Below, piece by piece: positions 37,126 through 46,564 of a stretch of DNA of 64,000 nt. Both the position numbers and the translations under genes were made by a program. Where the stretch lies: positions 1 to 64,000 of the forward strand of contig CAWEHU010000011.1 in the NCBI GenBank assembly GCA_963808965.1, read 5' to 3'. The stretch's first letter is position 1. Each line of letters opens with the position of its first letter. The notes beneath the pieces were generated by a model. It was given only the letters and a program-made list of their open reading frames with translations, was not told where the DNA came from and made no database searches. This stretch comes from CAWEHU01 sp963808965. Its GTDB lineage: Bacteria; Pseudomonadota; Alphaproteobacteria; Acetobacterales; Acetobacteraceae.

Positions 37126-38744
37126 TCAATCGGCGGCTTGCGTCGGCGCGGTCTTGTTCTCCACGAGGTGCATCAGGCGTCTCGAGCCGGTCCGCCTCGG
37201 CCGCCGGCTTGTCGGTGCGGATGCGCGCGATTCGAGGAAAGCGCAGCGCGACCCCGGATTTATGCCGTGTCGAGAGTTGCGCGGCATCGAACGCGACCTC
37301 CAGCACCAGCGCCTTCTCCACCTCGCGCACCGGCCCGAAGCGAGCGGTCGTGTGATTGCGAACCCAGCGATCCAGGAAGGCGAGCTCCTGGTCGGTGAAG
37401 CCGAAATAGGCCTTGCCGACGGGCACCAGCTCCTCGTTGCCGGCCGCATCTTCGCGCCAAAGCCCGAACGTATAGTCGGAGTAGTAGCTGCTCCGCTTGC
37501 CGTGTCCGCGCTGCGCGTACATCAGCACCGCGTCGATGGTCAGCGGATCGCGCTTCCACTTCCACCATTGTCCTTTCGGGCGCCCTGGCACATAGGCGCT
37601 GTCCTTGCGCTTCAGCATCAGCCCTTCGATCGAGACGGCGCGAGCGTCGTCGCGTATCGCGCCGAGATCGGCGAGCGAGCGGAACGGAACGAGCGGCGAC
37701 AGATCCATGCAGGAGGGCCGAACGCGGTTGAACCATGCTTCAAGCCGCTCGCGGCGGACGTCGAATGGCAGCGCGCGCAAATCCTCGCCGCCGTCGAACA
37801 GGATGTCATAGAGGCGGACGATGGCGGGATAATCGCGCATCATCTTGGTCGAGACGGTCTTGCGATTGAGCCGCTGCTGCAAATCCGCGAAAGGTGCGAC
37901 CCGGCCCTCGCGGATCGACCAGCAGCTCGCCGTCCAGCACGGCCTCGAACGTCATCGCCGCGAGGATTTCCGGAAACGCCGCGGAGATGTCGTCGCGCGC
38001 CGCGCGAATAGAGCCGTCTTCCGCCTTTCGTGGCGACGATCTGCACGCGGATGCCGTCCCACTTCCATTCGGCGCGAAACTCCGCGGCATCGAGTCCGGC
38101 GAGATCCGGCGGCTCCAACGGGTGTGCCAGCATGGGCGGCCGAAATACCGGCGCGTCGGCGGGGTCCGGTTTGGGCGCGCGGCCCTCGATCCAGGCGAAC
38201 AGCGGCAGGTAGGGCGGCGCGAGCCCGTGCCAGACCTCCTCGATATCGTCAGGCTCGATGCGACCCTCGGCCATTTCCGCGAGCGCGATCTTGGCCAGCC
38301 GGGCGGAGGCGCCGACGCGCAGCCCCCCGGTTATGAGCTTGAGGAGTGCGAGACGGACGGACGCATCGGACGCATCGAGCCAGCCCGCCACGATGCCGGG
38401 CAGATCGGCTTTCGGGCTCGTCTCAAGCGTATGTACCACCTCGACCAGGGAGGGGGGTCGGCGTTGGTCGCTGCCCCAGGCCACATGAGCGCGACCGTCT
38501 CGGCAAGATCGCCCACGTAATCGTACGACCACGCGAACAGCTCCGGATCCGTGCGCGCGACCGCGAGATCGCGGATGAGGGCGGGCTTCGCGGCGGTGAA
38601 GGACAGCTCGCCGGTGACGGCCGCGAGCCCGATGCCGCGCTCGGGGTCCGGCTGAGTCGTGAAATAGCGCCGGAGCAGCGCGATCTTCGCGTTGCGGGAG
38701 GGCGTAAATACCAGGCGCTCCAGCAGATCGGCGAACGCGATCAC
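37126..38744 (-). pseudogene. ATP-dependent DNA ligase (exonuclease-associated type), four frameshifts
   Basis: About 535 residues after repair. It starts at GTG 38744 (VIAFADLLERLVFTPSRNAK). An N-terminal helical domain is followed by the nucleotidyltransferase core with adenylated Lys in EWKWDGIRVQ, then GELLV, IEGLMLKRKDS, GQWWKWKRDPLTIDAV and an OB-fold. Breaks: a missing C near 38452 and extra bases near 38008, 37918 and 37173. The GTG overlaps the exonuclease stop. All catalytic motifs survive. This ligase type forms a small repair cassette with the adjacent MBL exonuclease. Confidence 0.82.
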
Positions 38745-39805
38745 GCGAGCGCCTCCGTCGCGGTCTCGACGGCTCCATGCTCCGGACCAAGGCCCTCGTC
38801 GTCCTCGTCGCCGTACCCGACGAGGCGCAAGGCGCGCCCGCGAATACCGCGGCGGCTCATGCAGTGGATCAGCGCCTCTTCGCGGCCGTGCGTGACCCAC
38901 ACCTCGGGCGCGCCAGTTTCATCCACGGTGGCGTTCAACTCGTCCCAGTCCGCGTGATCGGAAATCACCAGCGGCAACTCCACCCCGCGCGACTTGGCGC
39001 GCTGGCGCACGCGCATCCAGCCGGAGGCGAGCGCCACGACCGGCTCGGACAGGCGCCGCGCCCAGCGGTCCGTCACCGCGGCCGGTGGGGCGAGCACGAT
39101 TTCCCCTCTCAGCGCGTCCTTCGCGGCTGCGGTCGCCGGGCGCAGATCGCCGAGCCGGACGCCGAACCGCTCGTAAACCCGACAGAGGGCGAACAGCGCA
39201 CCGTGCATGTAGATCGGCCGGTCCCATCCGGCTTCGCGCAGCAGCGCGATCAGGCGCTGGCATTTGCCGAGCGCGTAGCAGCCGACGACGTGGGTGCGAT
39301 CGGGGAACAGGGCGACGCTTGCCAGCAGGCGGGCGATCTCATGGCCGGGCGGCGGATGCCGGAACACCGGGAGCGCGAAGGTCGCTTCGGTGACAAACAC
39401 GTCGCAGGGGACGGGATTGAAGGCAACGCAGGTAGGATCGGGCCTGCGCTTATAGTCGCCGCTCACCACCACGCGGCAGCCCGCGTATTCCAGCACGACT
39501 TGGGCGCTCCCGAGGACATGGCCGGCCGGTTCGAGCCGGAGCGTCACGCCATCGACGTTCACCGCCTCGCCCCATCCGAGCGGCTGCTGGCTCACCCCTG
39601 CCCTCCCCTCGCCGAGCCGGGCGTTCATCAGCGCGAGCGTCGCGGGGCTCGCGAGCACGGCACGATGGTCCGGACGCGCGTGATCGGAATGGGCGTGCGT
39701 GATGACGGCCCGCTCGACCGGGCGCACCGGGTCGATGAAGAAGCGTCCCGGGCCGCAACAGAGGCCCTGGGACGTGACTTTCAGCCACGTCTCGGGATGG
39801 GGCAT
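38741..39805 (-). CDS. ligase-associated DNA exonuclease (MBL / beta-CASP-like)
   Basis: 354-residue metallo-beta-lactamase-fold nuclease of the DNA-ligase-associated class (I recall TIGR04122). The metal motif is THAHSDHARPDH; other family blocks are GHVLGSAQVVLE, VVSGDYKRR, GCYALGKCQRLIALL and VISDHADWDEL. The ATG at 39805 (MPHPETWLKV) fits the family better than an upstream in-frame ATG. It is intact and overlaps the ligase gene by GTGA. The helicase and phosphoesterase that complete this cassette elsewhere are missing here. Confidence 0.9.
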   Translation of the reverse strand: MPHPETWLKVTSQGLCCGPGRFFIDPVRPVERAVITHAHSDHARPDHRAVLASPATLALMNARLGEGRAGVSQQPLGWGEAVNVDGVTLRLEPAGHVLGSAQVVLEYAGCRVVVSGDYKRRPDPTCVAFNPVPCDVFVTEATFALPVFRHPPPGHEIARLLASVALFPDRTHVVGCYALGKCQRLIALLREAGWDRPIYMHGALFALCRVYERFGVRLGDLRPATAAAKDALRGEIVLAPPAAVTDRWARRLSEPVVALASGWMRVRQRAKSRGVELPLVISDHADWDELNATVDETGAPEVWVTHGREEALIHCMSRRGIRGRALRLVGYGDEDDEGLGPEHGAVETATEALA

Positions 39806-39933
39806 GGGCGAACATTTGGGCTCTTTCGCCCGCATGGCCAATCGGCCCCCGAGCGGGCGAGGGTCGAGGGGATGCCAGCCCGGTGCAGCCCGGCTAGACT
39901 GACTGCCTATCCGTGGAGACCAAAGACTGACGC

Positions 39934-40683
39934 ATGGCCGGACATTCCCAGTTCAAGAACATCATGCACCGGAAGGGCGCGCAGGACGCCAGGCGCGCCC
40001 GGCAATTCGCGAAGCTCATTCGCGAGATCACCGTCTCGGCCCGCTCGGGCCTGCCCGACCCCGGCTCCAACCCACGCCTTCGCGCCGCGATCGCCGCCGC
40101 GCGGGAGGCGAACATGCCGCGCGATACGATCGACCGCGCCATCAAGAAGGCCAGCGGCGGAGGACAGGGGGAGGATTACGCCGAGGTTCGTTACGAGGGT
40201 TACGGCCCGGCCGGTGTCGCCATCATCGTCGAGGCGCTGACGGACAACCGCAACCGCACGGCATCCGACCTGCGCTCGGCATTCAGCAAGTACGGCGGCG
40301 CGCTTGGGGAGACGAACTCGGTTAGTTTCCTGTTCAACCGGTTGGGGGTGATCCGGTATCCGGCGCGGCGCGGCGCCGCCGACGACATGCTGGAGGCGGC
40401 GATCGAGGCGGGCGCGGACAACGTGGAGAGCGACGCCGAAGCGCATGAGGTGACCTGTGCCGTGGATGATTTCTTCGCCGTGCGCGACGCGATGGAGGCC
40501 CGCTTCGGCCCGCCGGAGAGTGCCAAGCTCGATTGGCGTCCGGCGACGGTCGTGACGTTGGATGAGGATCGCGCGACCTCGCTGCTCAAGCTGATCGACG
40601 TGCTGGAGGACAGCGACGACGTGCAGAATGTGTACGCGAATTTCGAGATTCCGGACGAGGTGATGCAGCGGCTGTCGGCCTGA
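39934..40683 (+). CDS. yebC: YebC/PmpR family translational/transcriptional regulator
   Basis: 249-residue TACO1/YebC protein. MAGHSQFKNIMHRKGAQDARRA, PRDTIDRAIKKASGG and EVRYEGYGPAGVAIIVE are diagnostic. It is implicated in easing translation of difficult proline stretches and in transcriptional control. In related genomes yebC is immediately followed by ruvC; here a 5 kb island intervenes. The gene is intact. Confidence 0.95.
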   Translation: MAGHSQFKNIMHRKGAQDARRARQFAKLIREITVSARSGLPDPGSNPRLRAAIAAAREANMPRDTIDRAIKKASGGGQGEDYAEVRYEGYGPAGVAIIVEALTDNRNRTASDLRSAFSKYGGALGETNSVSFLFNRLGVIRYPARRGAADDMLEAAIEAGADNVESDAEAHEVTCAVDDFFAVRDAMEARFGPPESAKLDWRPATVVTLDEDRATSLLKLIDVLEDSDDVQNVYANFEIPDEVMQRLSA

Positions 40684-40718
40684 TTCGACGGCAGCGCAGC
40701 TCTTTCCGGGATCGGGAT

Positions 40719-40738
40719 AACGACCCTACGAGGTCGTT
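40719..40738 (+). terminator. hairpin after yebC
   Basis: AACGACC-CTACGA-GGTCGTT, a perfect 7-bp stem 36 bases past the yebC stop, followed by GCGCTTA with no T-run. It may end yebC transcription at the left edge of the island. Confidence 0.4.
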
Positions 40739-40770
40739 GCGCTTACGGCTCGCGTAGCGCATGCTGCGTA

Positions 40771-40796
40771 GGCGGCTGAGCCCGTCGGCAGCCGCC
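40771..40796 (+). promoter_or_regulatory. leader hairpin just before the CHAT gene
   Basis: GGCGGCTG / CAGCCGCC forms a perfect 8-bp stem with a 10-base loop. It ends about 5 bases before the GGAGG ribosome site of the CHAT-protease gene. Such a position could restrain translation initiation or act as an attenuator. Confidence 0.45.
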
Positions 40797-40809
40797 GTCT
40801 GGAGGCACT

Positions 40810-43800
40810 ATGCTGCAATTGCGCCTGGAGATACGGGGCGAGGATCTGTTCTGCGCCGATCAGGCGCCGGGCGGAGACGCGGTCAGGCGGCCCATGACCG
40901 AAGAGCGGCTCGCCAAGCTTCGCGACTGGGCGGCCCGCTATGACGGGGCTGTCCGATCAGACAACACGGACGCCCTCGCTGGCATCGGGCAGGAGATCGC
41001 GGCTCTTCTGAACGAAGGCGACAGCTGGCTCGATCGCGTCCTCGACAGTATCGGTGAGATCCAGTTCGAGGTCGCGGTTTCGGCCAATCCGACCGAGGGC
41101 GAACGGGCGCTTCTGGATGTCCCCTGGGAGCTTCTGGCGCCGCAGGGCGTGTTCCTGGCGGCGGACGAGCAGCGCCTGTTCCGGGTGGCAAGGCGTCTCG
41201 GCAAGCAGGCGGCCGAGCCGGTCGCACCCTCGTTCCGGGACGTGGCGCTGTTGTTCATGGCTGCCGAGGTCGAAGGCCAGAGCACGCTGAACTATGAGCA
41301 CGAGGAGACCGCGATCCTCAAGGCGACCAAGTCGCTCGCCCTCAATCTTTCCGTTGAGGAGAGCGGGTCGCGCGAGTTCCTGGAGCAACGCCTGGCGCAG
41401 GACGGGCCCTTCGAGGCGGTTCACCTCTCCTGTCATGGGGACATCGTGAACGGCAACCCGGTCCTCGCCTTGGAAAGTCCAGAAGGCCGGTTCGATCCCA
41501 TCAGCGTCGCCTCGTTCTGCCAGAGTTGGGCGAGGAGGGGCAGAAGCCCGCTCTGGTCTTTCTCTCCGCCTGTCGCACGGCCGAGCATGGGGCGGCGGCG
41601 GCCTCCTTCGCGCAGCTCATGGTGCGGTCCGGCGTGGCGAACGCGCTCGGCTGGGACGGATCGGTCTACGACGAGAACGCGATCCTGTTTGCCCAGACCT
41701 TCTACAAGCAGCTGGCCGCCGGACGGTCGGTTTCCTACGCCGCCGCGCAGGCGCAGGGGGCTCTTCTTCGCGCCCATCTCAAGGACCCCAAACGCGGGCG
41801 GCATTGGCACCTGGCGCGGGTCTATCTCGGGCCGCAGGGCGGGGGCACGCTCTGTGCCTCAACAAAACCCAAGCGCACATTCCGGCGTGACCCGGGCTAC
41901 AAGGAGTTTCTCGACCCGAAGGGGTTGCGGGTGCCCGTCGCGACAGCGGCGGAGTTCGTTGGGCGGCGACGCCAGGCGCAGCGCGTGCTCCGAGCCTTCC
42001 GCGATCAGGAAGGGGCCGGCGTCCTGATCCAGGGCATGGGCAGCCAAGGCAAGTCGAGCCTGGCCGCGCGCATCGCCAACCGTATGCCCCGTCACGAGAC
42101 GGTTGTTATTTTCGGGCGCTACGACACGCTCGCGGTGTTCGACGCCTTGAAGGAGGCGCTTCCTCCGAAATTGAGGGCTGACTTCGACAAGACCTGGCGG
42201 GCCAGCGTCTTGAACGACGAGAGCGTGCTGCAAGCCGCGCTCCAGGACGCGCTGGAGGGCGCATTCCGCACGCGGGATCAGGCGACCGGCGCAAGGCCGA
42301 TCCTTCTCATCATCGATGATCTGGAGCAAATCCTGGAGCAGCCGAGACAAGGCGAGAGCGCGACTGCGGTCAAGAAGGACTACATCGTGCCGCTCGCTTC
42401 GATCATCGCGGCTTTCCGCGATGCCGGGGAAAGCGAGTCGCGGCTGCTGCTGACCAGCCGCTACACCTTCGCGCTGACGGACCAGGACGGGGACGACCTC
42501 GCCGCCGCCCTCGTTCATGTGCCGCTGCCGCCGATGGATGAGGTCCAGCGCGAAAAGCAGATGCGAGCGGCGGCTCGGCTCGATACGGCGGACGGAATCG
42601 CTGCGGCGGTTGTGGCCGCTCCGAGGTTGGCGCTCGAAAAGCGGATCAAGGAGGCGGCGGGTGGGAATCCCGGTCTCCAGGCCATTCTCCAGCGGCCTCT
42701 CCTCAAGGGAGAGACCGAAGCGGCGGAGCGGGCCGTGGCGGCGGTCGAGAGCTATCTCCAGACTGGCAAGGTGCCGGAGGAGAAGAGCGCGGCCAACGAG
42801 TTCTTCAAGCGCGTTTCCCTCCGAGCCTTGGCGGACCTGCTAACCCTGGTGAACGTGAGCAGCTACGCGCCGCCAAGCTGTTCGAGATTCCCGTACCGAA
42901 GGCGGCGTTGGAGGCGGCGGGCGCCGCTCTTTCGGTGCCGGACCCGGCGGCTGCCATCGACCGACTACAGGGGCTCGGCCTGTTCGACTCCTATGTAATC
43001 CCGGACGATGTCGAGGAGTTTGCTGCAAATCCCCTCGCTCGGCCGTTGGTCGCCGCACTCGGCGAGGAAGAAGGCATACGTCTCGCCCGGCACGCCGTTG
43101 GCCCTCTTTATGCGGCATGGAAGGACGCCGATGGCGAGCTCCCGCTGATATCGCGTGGATTGCAGGTCGCTCAACTGGCCCTGACCGGCGGAGCCCCTCC
43201 GCACATTCTGAACAACGCGGCTCTGGCCGGAGCGAAGCTTCCTCTTCCATCGCTGCCAGGAGGCAAAGCCGGCGCTGGAAATGGTCCAGTCGGCGATTGT
43301 CTTGCTGGATCAGGCGAAGCGCAAAGCCCGACCTTCGCCTCATCCGAGTCGGAGTGAGCGCCGCAGAACGTATCGGAAACGTAACGACGCTAGATTCGCT
43401 CCTCGACCGGGGCCTCGGCGTGGAGCAAGCCGATCCTGGTACTCGCGCCATGCTTCTCTTCGACAAGGCCTCACGTCTGATCCGGACAGGTCAGATAGAT
43501 TCCGCGGAGAGACTGTTGAAGGAAGCGGTCAGTGCCTTCGAGGCTCTCGGCGACGTGCGCGCGCGCGCGGTCACCATGGGCCAGATCGGCGACATCTATC
43601 AGGCGCGCGGCCAATTGGACGAGGCGCTGCGCATCCGCAGGAAGAAGAGCTGCCGGTCTACGAGAAGCTCGGCGACGTGCGCTCGCGCGCGGTCACCATG
43701 GGCAAGATCGGCGACATCTTTCAGGCGCGCGGCCAATTGGACGAGGCGCTGCGCATCCACAAGGAAGAACAGCTGCCCGTCTACGAGAAGCTCGGCGACG

Positions 43801-44839
43801 TGCGCTCGCGCGCGGTCACCATGGGCCAGATCGGCGACATCTTGAGGCGCGCGGCCAATTGGACGAGGCGCTGCGCATCCGCACGGAAGAACAGCTGCCG
43901 GTCTACGAGAAGCTCGGCGACGTGCGCTCGCGCGCGGTCACCATGGGCCAGATCGGCGACATCTTGAGGCGCGCGGCCAATTGGACGAGGCGCTGCGCAT
44001 CCGCACGGAAGAAGAGCTGCCGGTCTACGAGCAGCTCGGCGACGTGCGCTGAGCGCGCGGTCACCATGGGCAAGATCGGCGACATCTTTCAGGCGCGCGG
44101 CCAATTGGACGAGGCGCTGCGCATCCGCACGAGAAGAAGAGCTGCCGGTCTACGAGAGGCTCGGCGACGTGCGCTCGCGCGCGGTCACCATGGGCCAGAT
44201 CGGCGACATCTATCAGGCGCGCGGCCAATTGGACGAGGCGCTGCGCATGCATCTGGAACGGCTGCCTGGTCGCCGAGAGCATGGGGGATATAGAAGCATC
44301 GCCCACATCAAGTTCTGCTGCGCGCGAATACGCTTGCAGCGTAGCGAATCCGGAACCGGCCGAGATAGAAAAGGCGCTCTTGGAGTTGGCGGAGAGCTTC
44401 GGGATAGCGCAGAACTTAGGGCGGGCCGACGTTTATCGTGGCTATCGGTCTGACGCTCGCTCCGATTTTGTTGCAGATCGGATCGAGGGAGCAGGCATCC
44501 GTTGTCCTGGACGCGGCGGAACAAGCTGCTGACCGGCTTGGCTGGTATAAGTCGCAGCAGCAGATTCAAGGGCTGCGAGCCAGGATGGACCCGTTACACC
44601 TGAAGGAAGATCAGGTTGAATTCGTTCCGGGTCCGGCCGAAAGCCCGCATTGGTCAGCCCCGGCGCCCGACGGTATCGCCGAAGGAACGCGATCCATCGT
44701 GGGTCTACCGGGCGACCCCGGCGTCGATCCGCCCCGCCCAAACCGAAGCGACGGCTGTAGGCCTGGCAGCGCTAGCGGAACCCGCCTCGCTCCATGCTGT
44801 CAACGCTGCCGAAACTGGCGGATCGAGCCTTTATCATAG
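40810..44839 (+). pseudogene. CHAT-protease / STAND-NTPase / TPR multidomain protein, many frameshifts
   Basis: After repair about 1,250-1,300 residues. A caspase-like CHAT protease (about 1-330) has catalytic His209 in HLSCHGD and Cys near 254 in VFLSACRTAEHG. A STAND/NACHT-type ATPase follows: VGRRRQAQRVLRAF, Walker A GMGSQGKSS near 408, Walker B LLIIDDLEQ near 500 and sensor LLLTSRYTF. Then come a helical linker and six 40-41-residue TPR repeats (LGDVRSRAVTMGQIGDI, ARGQLDEALRIR). Breaks lie near 41525, 42857, 43252, 43325, at several places in the repeats, and near 44256, 44300 and 44430. The 3' end after about 44600 is uncertain. The start follows GGAGG. Protease and ATP-binding residues are all retained. 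Confidence 0.75.
43546..44250 (+). repeat. six tandem ~122-base repeats encoding TPR units
   Basis: Units beginning CTCGGCGACGTGCGC start at 43546, 43668, 43791, 43913, 44035 and 44160. Near-identical DNA between units shows recent duplication. The coding unit is 40 or 41 codons, but most spacings are 122 or 125 bases, not multiples of three, so the reading frame drifts. Units 3 and 4 share the same 1-base loss (ATCTTGAGGCG instead of ATCTTTCAGGCG). Confidence 0.9.
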
Positions 44840-45930
44840 GGTTCCTTCTGCCGAGCCTTCTGTTTGCGGTCAGCACGATGGCCCTGTTCTCGCAGACGGA
44901 TGAGGTGGCCGCCCTGCTCAAGCCCGTTAAGGAGGAGGGCAGCACCGCTACCCTGCTGCTGCTCGCGGCCGCGGTCTGGCTGCTCGCAGTGCTTATGCAG
45001 GTTCTGAATCACTGGCTTTATCGCTCTCTCGAAGGCTACTTGCCTCCCCTGAGCTGGCGCCGGCGAGCGAGCCTGCAGATATTCGATCCGTACCGCCCGC
45101 AAGCGGAAGGAGGCCTTGGCGCTTCGCAGGGAGTGGGCGGTCAAGAGAGAGCGGTTCCCACGGCGATCCCGGCAGCGTTACCGCGATTTGCTGCTCGAGC
45201 TCGCGCAACGGCCTCCGAAGCGGAGCGCGCTGCCGACCGCGTTCGGAAACGCGATCAAGACGTTCGAGATGTATCCACAGGAGGTCTATGGCGCTGATGG
45301 CGTGACGCTCTGGCTCCGGATAGCCGGCGTGGCGCCGAAGCCGCTCCTGGAAGCGACCACGGAGACACGGGCGCAAGTCGACTTCATGGTGAATGCGTCC
45401 TTCTTCAGCCTCGTCATCGCTCTCTGCGCCGCCGCGCGCTTGCGCACAGGCTGCCTTGGAGCGAAGCACGACCTCAGAAGGGCGGCATAATTTCATGAGT
45501 GCCTTTTCGACTGCTGCCCCGGAGCGACGCCGCGTGGTGCGTCGGGGCGCTTTTCGCCAGCTGGTGTTTCTACAGATTGGCGGTGGCGCTCATTCCGGCC
45601 TGGGGCGAGGCCGTCAAGGCCTGTTTCGATGTCGGGCTTCCGGCGCTCGCTGAGAAGCTTGGCTTCACACTGCCGAAGACCGAGGCGGAGCGCCGCCGCT
45701 TCTGGCAGGGCTACAGCCAGGCGCTGATCTATCGGCACCAACCCGATTACACGCCGATGTTCAGCCCCGAGGACTGGCTTCCCGAAGAGCCGGAAGGCCA
45801 GCTGCGCGGGGATGCGGCTTCTAGGCTGGCTCCTTGGCCTGCGACTGAGGCCGGCTCTCCTTCCCAAGAGATGTCAACGCGCGACTGCGCGTTTAGCCCC
45901 GGACCGATGCTATCCCACTCTGCGCCATAA
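44794..45930 (+). CDS. multi-pass membrane protein paired with the CHAT gene, at least two frameshifts
   Basis: About 375 residues. Two N-terminal membrane segments are visible (FIIGFLLPSLLFAVSTMALF and LLLLAAAVWLLAVLM), then a basic cytoplasmic region (RREWAVKRERFPRR). A conserved-looking block TAFGNAIKTFEMYPQEVYG and RAQVDFMVN precedes further membrane segments (FFSLVIALCAAA; VGALFASWCFYRLAV) and a soluble tail GFTLPKTEAERRRFWQG. Frame changes lie near 45095 and 45470. I have seen this arrangement in unnamed bacterial proteins but know no function. It starts within the end of the CHAT gene. Confidence 0.65.
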
Positions 45931-45952
45931 TATAGCCTGAACCGATTTGCGC

Positions 45953-46560
45953 ATGTACGGCCTTGCGCGACAGTCCGCCTGCTGGGCGTCGATCCGGGTC
46001 TCCGCTACACCGGCTGGGGGCTGATCGAGGTTGACGGGAACCGGCTGCGGCACCTGGCCGATGGTGTGATCGCGACCGACGGTGACGCCCCGGTGCCCGA
46101 CCGCCTCCGCACGCTCCATGACGCGCTCGCGGCCCTGCTCGCCGCGCACCGGCCCGAGGAGGCGGCCATCGAGGAGACCTATGTGAACCGCAACGGCACG
46201 GCGACCCTCAAGCTCGGCTACGCCCGCGGCGTCGCGCTGCTCGCCCCGGCGCTGGCCGGCATTCCCGTCACCGAATACGCCGCCAAGGCCGTGAAGCGCG
46301 CCGTGGTCGGCACCGGCGGGGCTGACAAGCAGCAGGTCCAGGTCATGGTCCGCCGCTTGCTGCCGGGCGCCATCCTGAGCCGGAGCGACGCCGCCGACGC
46401 GCTGGCGGTTGCCATCTGCCACGCCCATCATCGCGCCACTCGCCGGGCCTGGACGTCCGCCCTTCATCCCGCTCATCCCCGCGCAAGCGGGGATCCAGAA
46501 TCGCGCGGGCCTGGGTCCCCGCTTGCGCGGGGACGAACGGGGAGAGACCGGGTGGGATGA
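45953..46560 (+). CDS. ruvC: crossover junction endodeoxyribonuclease RuvC, 5' end disturbed
   Basis: Holliday-junction resolvase. Catalytic acids are visible in LLGVDPGLRYTGWG (Asp), AIEETYVNRN (Glu) and SRSDAADALAVAICHA (two Asp). The frame containing VRLLGVDPG has no ATG, GTG or TTG after its upstream stop at 45928. The nearest ATG (45953) is one base out of frame, so a missing base between 45953 and 45973 is likely. The last 30 or so residues are translated from a palindromic repeat element. It heads the ruvCAB-tol operon just right of the CHAT island. Confidence 0.88.
46475..46534. repeat. REP-like palindromic repeat element, copy 2, inside the ruvC 3' end
   Basis: Two perfect 8-bp hairpins: ATCCCCGC-GCAA-GCGGGGAT (46475-46494) and GTCCCCGC-TTGC-GCGGGGAC (46515-46534). 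It is related to the element at 24581-24672. Here it is read through as the RuvC C-terminus (RASGDPE, GSPLARG) and sits 30 bases before ruvA. Confidence 0.8.
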
Positions 46561-46564
46561 GCCC

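Noticed and set aside
43546..44280. Regularly spaced repeats that could resemble a CRISPR array
   Set aside because: The units are about 122 bases with no unique spacers and translate into TPR motifs.
40734..45972. Possible imperfect direct repeat at the island edges (TTGCGCTTACGGC on the left, TTGCGCATGTACGGC on the right)
   Set aside because: The copies differ in length, no integrase or tRNA is present, and such short matches are expected by chance here. Not claimed as attachment sites.
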